From Salinisphaera sp. UBA1666 (lineage in GTDB: Bacteria; Pseudomonadota; Gammaproteobacteria; Nevskiales; Salinisphaeraceae), in NCBI GenBank assembly GCA_002320455.1, contig DCKU01000163.1, positions 6,633 through 22,062 on the forward strand: a DNA stretch of 15,430 bases, read 5' to 3'. The notes beneath the pieces were generated by a model, which saw nothing but the letters and a program-made list of their open reading frames with translations, ran no database searches and was not told the origin of the DNA. Below are positions 7,691 to 13,483 of the stretch, in pieces; position 1 is the first letter of the stretch; every line of letters starts with the position of its first letter. A program made the translations under genes and the position numbers.

Positions 7691-10486
7691 ATGAATCCAG
7701 CGATCAACGAGAAACATCCGGCCGTCGGTCAGGCCGATCAGCAAGAAGCCGATCGAGAGCTGCGGGCCCAGGTCCGCCGCGCCGGGGCCCTCCTGGGCGA
7801 CGTGCTCCAGGCCCAGGCCCGCACCGAGGTCTTTGACACGGTCGAGACCCTACGCCGCGGCTTCATCGGTCTTCGCGAAGCCGACGACGCCGATGAGCGC
7901 GCCCGTCTGATGGCGTTGATCGACGAGCTGCCGGCCGAGACGATGACCGAGGTCACGCGGGCGTTCGCGATCTATTTCAACCTGGCCAACCTCCTCGAAG
8001 AGCTGCATGCCCACCGCACACGGCGCACTCTGGCCGCCGACGGTGACCCGCAGTGGCTGGGCTCGTTCAATCGCACGTTCACGGACCTGGCCGCCGACGG
8101 CGTATCGCTTGACGATCTGCTGGGCCGGTTGGGCACGCTGTCGTTCATTCCGGTATTTACCGCACACCCGACCGAGGCCAAGCCGCGGGCGGTACTGGAT
8201 GCGCTGCGCCGTATCTTCGAATGGTTCCACGAGCTGACTTTCGGCAACCCCGATGCGCTCAAGCGCGAGACCATCGAAGAACATATCCGCCAGAATATTC
8301 AGGTGCTCTGGAAGACCGAGGAGCTGCGCGGCTCGCGGCCCACGGTCGAAGACGAGATCCGCAACGGGCTGTACTACTTCCGCGCCTCGCTGTTTGCCAG
8401 CGTGCCGCAGATCTATCGCAACCTGGAAAAAGCCCTGGCGAACGCCTACGGCAAGCCGTCGGTGGATGCGCCGACGGTGCTAGCCTTTGGTTCGTGGATC
8501 GGCGGTGATCGCGACGGCAATCCGTATGTCACCGCGCGCGAGACGCGCTACGCGCTGCGCATGCAGTCGCGCGAGGTGCTCTCCGAATATCTCCGGCGTA
8601 TCGACGAACTGTCGAGCCGGCTGTCGTTTTCGGCGCGTTGGTGTACGCCAAGTGATGCGTTCTGGGCCTCGCTCGAGGCCGACGAGCAGCGTATCGCTGC
8701 GCATTCCGGCGTGCGGCCCGAGCGTTATGCCGCCGAGCCCTATCGGCGCAAGCTGTATCTGATGCGTCGCCGGCTGGCGGCAATGGTCGACCAGATTCAG
8801 ACCGAGCTGCGCCTGCGCGCCGAGCGCAGCGAGCGTTCGCCGATTGCCTACAATGACGCCGCCGAGCTGATCGAGGACATCCGCGTGATGCGCGAGTCGC
8901 TGGCCGGCCACGGCGACGGCGTGATCGCCGAAGACCACATCAAGGATCTGCAGCGTCTGGTCGAGACGTTTGGCTTTCATCTGGCCCGTCTGGACCTGCG
9001 CGAGGAATCTACCCGTCACACCCAGTGCGTGCACGAGCTTTTCGTTGCCCTTGGCCGCGACGTTGGCTACGAGTCGATGGATGAGGCGGCGCGCGTGGGA
9101 TTCTTGAACGCCGAACTGGCGCGCGAGGACATGCCTTCGATCGGCCGCGTGGATGTCAGCTCGGACGTCAACGACACGTTAGAGTCGTTGGCGGTCGTGC
9201 GCGAGTTCACGCGCACACTGGGCAATGCGGCCTTTGGCAGCTACGTCATCTCCATGACCCACAGCGCGTCCGACGTGCTGGCTCTGCTGTGGCTGATGCG
9301 GGTCACCGGCGTCTACGAGCCGGGCTCGGCGACCGCGCCCCCGCTGTCGATCGCGCCGTTGTTCGAGACCGTGGCCGACCTGGAACATATCGAGCCGGTA
9401 CTCGACAAATTGCTGGCCAATACGCACTACCGGGCTTTTATCGAAGCCGGTGAGTCCGACGGCACGCTGCGTCAGGAAGTCATGCTGGGCTATTCCGACT
9501 CCTGCAAGGACGGGGGCATCATGACCTCGCGTTGGCAGCTCTATCGCGCCCAGCAGGAGGCCGTCGCTCTTTGTGAACGCCACGGCGTGGATTGCGTGCT
9601 CTTCCACGGCCGCGGTGGCACCGTCGGGCGCGGTGGCGGGCCGACCCATCAAGCCATCATGAGCCAGCCGCCCGGTACGGTGCGCTCGCGTATCAAGTTC
9701 ACGGAGCAGGGCGAAATGATCTTCGCCAAATACTCCAACCCGGAAACCGCGGTCCATGAATTGACGCTGGGCGTGACCGGCACACTCAAGGCCTCGGGCA
9801 GCCAGCCCTCGGATGCAGATTACTCGGACGTGGCCGGCAAGCTGGCCGCCACGGGTGAGTCGTTCTATCGCGACTTGACCGAAAATACAGAAGGCTTCTT
9901 CGATTATTTCCAGGCTGCGACCCCGACGGCCGAAATCGGTGCGCTAAACATCGGCTCGCGGCCGGGCTCGCGTCCGTCCAAGGCCAAGCTCGACAAGAGC
10001 TCGATCCGGGCTATTTCCTGGGTGTTTGCCTGGGCGCAGTCGCGTCATACGCTGCCGGGCTGGCTGGGCCTGGGCACCGCACTGGCCGAGGTCGAGACTG
10101 ACACGTTGCAGTCGCTGTATCGGGAGTGGCCGTATTTCCGGACCATCATCGATAACGTTCAGATGTCGCTGGCCAAGGCGGATATGTCGATCGCCGCGCA
10201 ATATGCGCGCCTAGCCGACGGCCAGAGCCATATCTTCGATGCCATCCACGCAGAGTACGAGCGCGCGGTCGAGGGCATTTTAAAGATCACAGGCGAGTCC
10301 AAGATCCTCGACGACGACCCGGTACTGCAAACCTCGCTGGATCGCCGCCGGCCCTATCTGGACCCGTTGAACCATATCCAGCGGGCAGCGCTCACGCGTT
10401 ATCGCGAAAACGGCGATCGCGCCTGGCTGGACCCTGTGCTGCGCTCGATCAACGCCGTGGCTGCGGGCATGCGCAACACCGGCTGA
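7691..10486 (+). CDS. ppc: Phosphoenolpyruvate carboxylase
   Basis: Carboxylates phosphoenolpyruvate with bicarbonate to oxaloacetate, refilling the TCA cycle; usually a cytosolic tetramer. The 931-residue protein is complete. Catalytic His159 lies in VFTAHPTEAKPR. Other hallmarks are FGSWIGGDRDGNPYVT, the lysine motif GYSDSCKDGGIMTSRW (Lys606), the arginine/glycine loop FHGRGGTVGRGGGPTHQAI (about 638-656), TEQGEMI, GSRPSKAK and the exact family C-terminus MRNTG. The motif more often reads GYSDSNKDGG; here Asn is Cys, a mild variation. The length is somewhat above E. coli Ppc (883) through a longer N-terminus and small insertions. The Shine-Dalgarno is weak. The downstream gene starts 82 bp after the stop. 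Confidence 0.97.
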   Translation: MNPAINEKHPAVGQADQQEADRELRAQVRRAGALLGDVLQAQARTEVFDTVETLRRGFIGLREADDADERARLMALIDELPAETMTEVTRAFAIYFNLANLLEELHAHRTRRTLAADGDPQWLGSFNRTFTDLAADGVSLDDLLGRLGTLSFIPVFTAHPTEAKPRAVLDALRRIFEWFHELTFGNPDALKRETIEEHIRQNIQVLWKTEELRGSRPTVEDEIRNGLYYFRASLFASVPQIYRNLEKALANAYGKPSVDAPTVLAFGSWIGGDRDGNPYVTARETRYALRMQSREVLSEYLRRIDELSSRLSFSARWCTPSDAFWASLEADEQRIAAHSGVRPERYAAEPYRRKLYLMRRRLAAMVDQIQTELRLRAERSERSPIAYNDAAELIEDIRVMRESLAGHGDGVIAEDHIKDLQRLVETFGFHLARLDLREESTRHTQCVHELFVALGRDVGYESMDEAARVGFLNAELAREDMPSIGRVDVSSDVNDTLESLAVVREFTRTLGNAAFGSYVISMTHSASDVLALLWLMRVTGVYEPGSATAPPLSIAPLFETVADLEHIEPVLDKLLANTHYRAFIEAGESDGTLRQEVMLGYSDSCKDGGIMTSRWQLYRAQQEAVALCERHGVDCVLFHGRGGTVGRGGGPTHQAIMSQPPGTVRSRIKFTEQGEMIFAKYSNPETAVHELTLGVTGTLKASGSQPSDADYSDVAGKLAATGESFYRDLTENTEGFFDYFQAATPTAEIGALNIGSRPGSRPSKAKLDKSSIRAISWVFAWAQSRHTLPGWLGLGTALAEVETDTLQSLYREWPYFRTIIDNVQMSLAKADMSIAAQYARLADGQSHIFDAIHAEYERAVEGILKITGESKILDDDPVLQTSLDRRRPYLDPLNHIQRAALTRYRENGDRAWLDPVLRSINAVAAGMRNTG

Positions 10487-10568
10487 CGACGCACCGGCGC
10501 CGGGCACGGTGTGCGCGTCGCCGGCTGTTATCCTGTGTGCTGTCTTAAATTGCAATCAGGATGACGAC

Positions 10569-10964
10569 ATGGCCGAAAACATGCCCGAGATCAAGATCGA
10601 TGCCGACAACATGTACCGCGAGGAATCCTTCACGGACCTCAAAGTCGGCAGCATCCGCAAACTGATCCCGGTGACGGCGAATGGCGACGACGACGACTCT
10701 CGCGAGATCCACTACGAGGGCTCGGCCAGCCTTATGACGCCGGCGGGCAGCCTGCCGCTGTCGTTCGAGCTGGAGGCCGACGATCTCGCCGGCGCGATCG
10801 AGAAGTTTCCCGAGGCGGTCAATCAGGCGGCCGAAAAAGCCATTGAAGAGCTCAAGGAAATGCAGCGCCAGCAGAGCCAGAAGATCCAGGTTCCGGGCCA
10901 GGAAGGTTACGGCGGCGGCTATGGTGGCGGTCAGGGTGGCGGCGGTGGCCGTATCCAGCTCTAA
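10569..10964 (+). CDS. Conserved small acidic protein with glycine-rich tail, unknown function
   Basis: No function is recognised, though similar small 'cytoplasmic' proteins seem to occur in other proteobacteria. It has 131 residues. The N-terminal segment MPEIKIDADNMYREESFTD is followed by a predicted beta-rich part (VGSIRKLIPVT, EIHYEGSASLMTPAGSLPLSFELEA) and a helix (AGAIEKFPEAVNQAAEKAIEELKEMQRQQ). The tail from about residue 112 is GYGGGYGGGQGGGGG ending RIQL. There is no signal peptide or membrane segment. An in-frame ATG at 10509 exists, but ATG 10569 has AGGA at good spacing (CAGGATGACGAC) and gives the cleaner N-terminus. Possible promoter TGT-TATCCT sits just upstream. It lies alone between ppc and a strong terminator. 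Confidence 0.85.
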   Translation: MAENMPEIKIDADNMYREESFTDLKVGSIRKLIPVTANGDDDDSREIHYEGSASLMTPAGSLPLSFELEADDLAGAIEKFPEAVNQAAEKAIEELKEMQRQQSQKIQVPGQEGYGGGYGGGQGGGGGRIQL

Positions 10965-10989
10965 CGACCGCTCCAAGGACGTCTTTCAG

Positions 10990-11014
10990 GCCGGCGTCAC
11001 CCGACGCCGGCTTT
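10990..11014 (+). terminator. Rho-independent-type terminator between convergent genes
   Basis: A perfect 9-bp stem, GCCGGCGTC (10990-10998) and GACGCCGGC (11003-11011), with loop ACCC is followed by TTT. It begins 25 bases after the stop of the glycine-tailed protein and ends just before the stop of slyX on the other strand, so it may serve both. The T-tract is short. Confidence 0.65.
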
Positions 11015-11020
11015 CACGTG

Positions 11021-11230
11021 TCAATAATGGGGCGGGCGTTCGTCGGCCGATGTATAGGTATCGCCGCTGTCCTGTTTCAACTGGGCGACACGCGTCTCGA
11101 GTGTCTTGCAACGCTCGGCCAAGCGTATAAGCGCTTGGTCTTGTCGATAAAGCAGATCGCTGAGCTGGCTGATCGTATCGTCTTGGTAGGCAATACGAAT
11201 TTCCAGCTCTTCGAGCGTGGTTTCTGTCAT
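11021..11230 (-). CDS. slyX: SlyX family protein
   Basis: Short protein of 69 residues predicted to be one long coiled-coil helix: LEELEIRIAYQDDTISQLSDLL, then RQDQALIRLAERCKTLETRVAQLK. It ends with the SlyX-typical ERPPHY. The molecular role of SlyX is not established. The ATG is only one base after the TGA of the upstream HIT gene (TGATATG on the coding strand), and no independent Shine-Dalgarno is visible. Translation is therefore probably coupled to that gene. Confidence 0.9.
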   Translation of the reverse strand: MTETTLEELEIRIAYQDDTISQLSDLLYRQDQALIRLAERCKTLETRVAQLKQDSGDTYTSADERPPHY

Positions 11231-11231
11231 A

Positions 11232-11726
11232 TCACGTACCCGCAGCGGCTTTCATATTGAGTGCAAGTGCCAGCATGTGGGTGATCGCAGTGATACGTTC
11301 GGTCGGATAATCCGGCCCGGCCGGCAGGTGGCCCCACACCGGTTTGGGCCAGCAGGCATCGTTTTCGTGGCGCGCGACGACATGGATATGCATCTGCGGC
11401 ACTTCGTTACCGATAGACGCAACGTTCATCTTGTCGGCCTTGAAGTAGTCGCCAGCGGTAATCGACAAATCACGAACCTGGCCGCTAATACGGTCATGTT
11501 CGGCATCGTCGAGCTCGTGCCAGCCGCGCGCATCGGTATCCGGGACCAGAATCAGCCAGGCGATACGGGCGTTGCGGTGCAATAAAACGCTGGCGCGCTC
11601 CAGACGGCCGAGCAGGTGACAATCCGCGGCCAGGCGCGGGTGCAAGCCGCCGGGCTCGCCGGCCCAGGGCGCGGCTGGGGGAGTGCTGTCTGCGGCACTG
11701 ACGGCCGAAGAGGCAGATGAAGACAT
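11232..11726 (-). CDS. HIT-family nucleotide hydrolase/transferase
   Basis: HIT proteins hydrolyse or transfer nucleotides from phosphoanhydrides or phosphoramidates. This 164-residue protein carries KMNVASIGNEVPQMHIHVVAR (about 99-119). The histidine triad is present as Gln111-Met-His113-Ile-His115, so the first histidine is Gln, a normal variant in this subgroup, and PKPVWG follows as expected. Homologues usually begin near LHPRLAADCHLLGRL (28-42). The extra 27 residues are Ser/Ala/Pro-rich and probably disordered, but no later ATG or GTG is available, so ATG 11726 is kept. The Shine-Dalgarno (GAGCGA) is weak. First gene of a pair with slyX. Confidence 0.9.
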   Translation of the reverse strand: MSSSASSAVSAADSTPPAAPWAGEPGGLHPRLAADCHLLGRLERASVLLHRNARIAWLILVPDTDARGWHELDDAEHDRISGQVRDLSITAGDYFKADKMNVASIGNEVPQMHIHVVARHENDACWPKPVWGHLPAGPDYPTERITAITHMLALALNMKAAAGT

Positions 11727-11764
11727 AGTGTCGCTCGAATAAAACCCGGTCTTGGAACACGACA

Positions 11765-11786
11765 GCTCCCGGTAGTTCCCGAGAGC
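11765..11786 (-). other. Hairpin in predicted 5' leader of the HIT-slyX transcript
   Basis: On the minus strand GCTCTCGG-GAACTA-CCGGGAGC forms an 8-bp stem with one T-G pair and a 6-base loop. It starts about 8 bases after the predicted transcription start and ends about 40 bases before the HIT ATG. On the plus strand it is followed by GTTT, but no plus-strand gene ends nearby, so a leader or mRNA-stability role is more likely than termination. Confidence 0.35.
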
Positions 11787-11800
11787 GTTTGAGCAGACGC

Positions 11801-11829
11801 TTTATACGCGTACGCGATACCTATGGCCA
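11801..11829 (-). promoter_or_regulatory. Predicted promoter of HIT-slyX operon with palindromic spacer
   Basis: Minus-strand TGGCCA (11824-11829), a 17-bp spacer and TATAAA (11801-11806) make a plausible sigma-70 promoter. The spacer contains the perfect 10-bp palindrome CGCGTACGCG (11807-11816), which could be a repressor or activator site or chance in GC-rich DNA. Confidence 0.4.
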
Positions 11830-11836
11830 GCTGATT

Positions 11837-11850
11837 CGCTCGCCTGAGCG
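11837..11850 (-). terminator. Short inverted repeat downstream of the membrane protein gene
   Basis: CGCTC-AGGC-GAGCG on the minus strand forms a 5-bp stem 14 bases past the stop of the membrane protein gene. The following bases are AATC rather than a T-run, so terminator function is doubtful. Confidence 0.25.
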
Positions 11851-11864
11851 TTACACGGAGCCCA

Positions 11865-12506
11865 TCAGTTCATGCGCTGTATCCAGCGCGACATGCGGCG
11901 TTGCGAGCGCCGATCCTTGAGACGATTGGTGGCGACCGTTCGCGGGCGGATACGCAGATAATCGTCGTCGTCTGCCTCACCCTGGATGATGAAATCGCGC
12001 TCGAAACCGATCGCCTGACCGTCGGGGCCATAATTGATGATGGCCGTCATCGAGATCGACTCGAGGCCCAACTCGGTGATGTCATCACAGGTCGCATCAA
12101 TGAGCCGGTTTTCACGAGCGGCCTGGAGCACCAGGTTGTTAAACGTGCCGGTCGCCATGGACTGGCCCGAGTTCAAAGGACCTTGTCGGGTGACGGTGTG
12201 CCCGGCCACTTCAGCATGATCGCCCCGCGAACGATCGAGGTCGGTGACCGAACACGTCGTTTCGTTGTCGTGAGTGCGCAACGTGATCAAGAGCAGCTGT
12301 ATATAAATGGGCTCGTGCGACATGTTGCTCAGCAGACAGATTGAGCTCGTATCGTTGCCGTAGGCCTGGTTGATCAGCAGCCGTGAGCGGCGCTGTCGGC
12401 GAAAGCTGTAAAGCAAAAGCTGGGCATAAAAAAGCCAGACGAGCAGGGTGAGAAACGTGCCGACAGCCGACAGGCCGCGCGCGTTCTCCATAATCCATGA
12501 CCACAT
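11865..12506 (-). CDS. Single-pass membrane protein of unknown function
   Basis: Not recognised as a named family. The 213-residue protein begins MWSWIMENARGLSAV, followed by one hydrophobic segment (about 11-34, rich in Leu, Val, Phe and Trp) and a strongly basic stop-transfer stretch FRRQRRSR (35-42). The remaining 170 residues would therefore be cytoplasmic by the positive-inside rule. That part contains ICLLSNMSHEPIYIQLLLITL, a beta-rich middle region, an acidic cluster EADDDDYLRIRPR and a basic tail DRRSQRRMSRWIQRMN. A clear GGAGAG (12512-12517) precedes the ATG. It is divergent from the receiver-like gene and shares a 129-bp intergenic region with it. It could be a scaffold or inner-membrane sensor-associated protein; nothing visible indicates enzymatic activity. 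Confidence 0.75.
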   Translation of the reverse strand: MWSWIMENARGLSAVGTFLTLLVWLFYAQLLLYSFRRQRRSRLLINQAYGNDTSSICLLSNMSHEPIYIQLLLITLRTHDNETTCSVTDLDRSRGDHAEVAGHTVTRQGPLNSGQSMATGTFNNLVLQAARENRLIDATCDDITELGLESISMTAIINYGPDGQAIGFERDFIIQGEADDDDYLRIRPRTVATNRLKDRRSQRRMSRWIQRMN

Positions 12507-12573
12507 AGCGTCTCTCCGAATAGCGGGCCTGAATCAAGATAGCCAGCCAGCAAAATGGCGACGGAGTTTATTG

Positions 12574-12602
12574 TTGACGCATCCTTTTGGCATCCGTAAC
12601 CC
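12574..12602 (+). promoter_or_regulatory. Possible promoter of the receiver-like gene
   Basis: TTGACG (12574-12579) is a good -35 element. The -10 at 17 bp spacing is TAACCC (12597-12602), which is poor, so initiation may need an activator. The palindrome CTACGTAG overlaps the region just downstream. Confidence 0.25.
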
Positions 12603-12635
12603 TACGTAGTGAGGCCTCAACGCAAGACTTGAGCA

Positions 12636-13028
12636 ATGCAAATGCTTGAACAAGGGATGCAGCTGGCCGTAGTCGGTCTCGATCGAATCAAGCACGCGGA
12701 GTTATGGCGGGTGATCGAAAGCTCGCGCCTTGGGGTCGAAGCGTTCGACTGTGCCGAGACTTTCTTGGCCGAGGCCGGGCTATGGGACGTGCTTATCTGT
12801 CATGCACATCTGGAAGGCATGTGTGGCCTCGAGCTTCAGCGCCGCCTGACCGTCGCCGGCAATACCTGTCCGATATGGATCGTTGCCGATCATGCTCATG
12901 ACAGCACTAAGGCGTGGCAGCTTGGCCACTGCTCGGCGTATCTGGAGCAGCCTCATGCTGCGTCACTCAAGGCGCGCATTCGAGGTTGGCCGGTCGGCCG
13001 ACTCCAGAAGGCACCTGTGTTGGGGTGA
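12636..13028 (+). CDS. Atypical stand-alone receiver domain protein (phosphorylation site lost)
   Basis: The 130-residue protein matches the receiver domain of FixJ-type response regulators in VEAFDCAETFLAE (34-46), GMCGLELQRRL (61-71) and the CPIWIVADH strand (78-86). The residues required for phosphorylation are replaced: the acidic pair near the N-terminus is Gly14-Leu15, the phosphoacceptor position is His56 (ICHAHLEGM in place of the usual LDxRLPGM), the switch Thr is Ala84 and the conserved Lys is Gln105. There is no DNA-binding or enzymatic output domain. It may act by protein-protein contact or be a decaying remnant. The start is ambiguous between ATG 12636, 12642 and 12657; none has a well-spaced Shine-Dalgarno. 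It ends about 20 bp before AT-rich DNA begins. Confidence 0.7.
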   Translation: MQMLEQGMQLAVVGLDRIKHAELWRVIESSRLGVEAFDCAETFLAEAGLWDVLICHAHLEGMCGLELQRRLTVAGNTCPIWIVADHAHDSTKAWQLGHCSAYLEQPHAASLKARIRGWPVGRLQKAPVLG

Positions 13029-13226
13029 TGTCGCGTGGTGCCGGGGCGGCTCCAATAAATAAAATATAAGGCAATGATAATAAATGTTTTTAATTTTATC
13101 CAAGTATAACGTACCCCCAAAAATACCCCCAGCGTTGTATGACTAGATATTCCAGGAAGGCTGCGCGAGCGTAATACACCTGTGTCTAAATTCCGCCAAA
13201 AGCTATTTTCGACGACCATATGTAAA
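13029..13226. other. AT-rich non-coding junction of a putative mobile element
   Basis: After the receiver gene, base composition falls sharply to runs such as AATAAATAAAATATAA and TTTTTAATTTTATCC (about 13050-13100), against well over 60% GC in the genes to the left. No plausible gene was found in either strand; the ORF covering it on the minus strand has no family-like sequence. It contains the GGGGGTA direct repeats annotated separately. No tRNA gene or recognisable attachment core was found. Confidence 0.5.
13112..13130 (-). repeat. Two GGGGGTA direct repeats, possible arm-type integrase sites
   Basis: On the minus strand GGGGGTA occurs at 13124-13130 and 13112-13118, a 12-bp period, separated by TTTTT. 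Paired G-runs of this kind are often seen close to the ends of tyrosine-recombinase-integrated islands, where they resemble arm-type binding sites. The neighbouring relaxase gene and the AT-rich setting fit that reading, but no integrase is in the window. Confidence 0.4.
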
Positions 13227-13262
13227 TGACAGCTCACACAGTTTGAAGGCTGTTAGCTGTCA
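13227..13262 (-). terminator. Hairpin terminator candidate at the end of the relaxase transcription unit
   Basis: Perfect 8-bp arms TGACAGCT (13227-13234) and AGCTGTCA (13255-13262) enclose an inner 4-bp stem ACAG/CTGT (13238-13241, 13250-13253). On the minus strand the hairpin is followed by TTTACAT. It overlaps the stop codon of the 50-residue ORF and is the first strong structure downstream of the relaxase. Confidence 0.5.
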
Positions 13263-13405
13263 CGAGAGCCGCGCCTATTACAGCGAATTCTCAAACCTCT
13301 CGCGAAAGTGCGCAAGGCGCGAAACGCGGGCAATCCGTCAGATACGGCCTCGCTGGCCGACTCGGCCATGTCCGCGGCAGTGAAATCGGCGCAACGAATT
13401 GTCAT
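13253..13405 (-). CDS. Possible small protein downstream of the relaxase (50 aa)
   Basis: An open frame from ATG 13405 to TAA encodes 50 residues beginning MTIRCADFTAADMAESASEA and ending with the basic stretch RGLRIRCNRRGSRDS. It lies 78 bp downstream of the relaxase stop on the same strand, and its stop codon is inside the hairpin at 13227-13262. Codon choice looks coding-like (GCC, GCG, CGC), but there is no convincing Shine-Dalgarno and no recognised family. It could equally be a remnant of a longer gene lost at the element's end. Confidence 0.3.
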   Translation of the reverse strand: MTIRCADFTAADMAESASEAVSDGLPAFRALRTFARGLRIRCNRRGSRDS

Positions 13406-13483
13406 CTGATAAGGCTGATGACTATCGAGCATCGATAACCCGATGATAAACGGTATTTTGCTGAGCGAGCCGAGGAAAGCAAT

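Noticed and set aside
10487..10568. Possible ppc terminator (CACCG/CGGTG pairing near 10492-10512)
   Set aside because: Short, interrupted stem without a T-tract; chance pairing is likely in this GC-rich spacer.
12953..13237. Minus-strand ORF of 94 residues containing TLGVFLGVRYTWIK
   Set aside because: It overlaps the receiver gene antisense and the AT-rich junction; the GVFLGV part is simply the translation of the two GGGGGTA repeats. No ribosome site or family resemblance.
13260..13440. Search for a tRNA gene or attachment core at the element end
   Set aside because: No cloverleaf-like arms, T-loop consensus or CCA end could be found on either strand.
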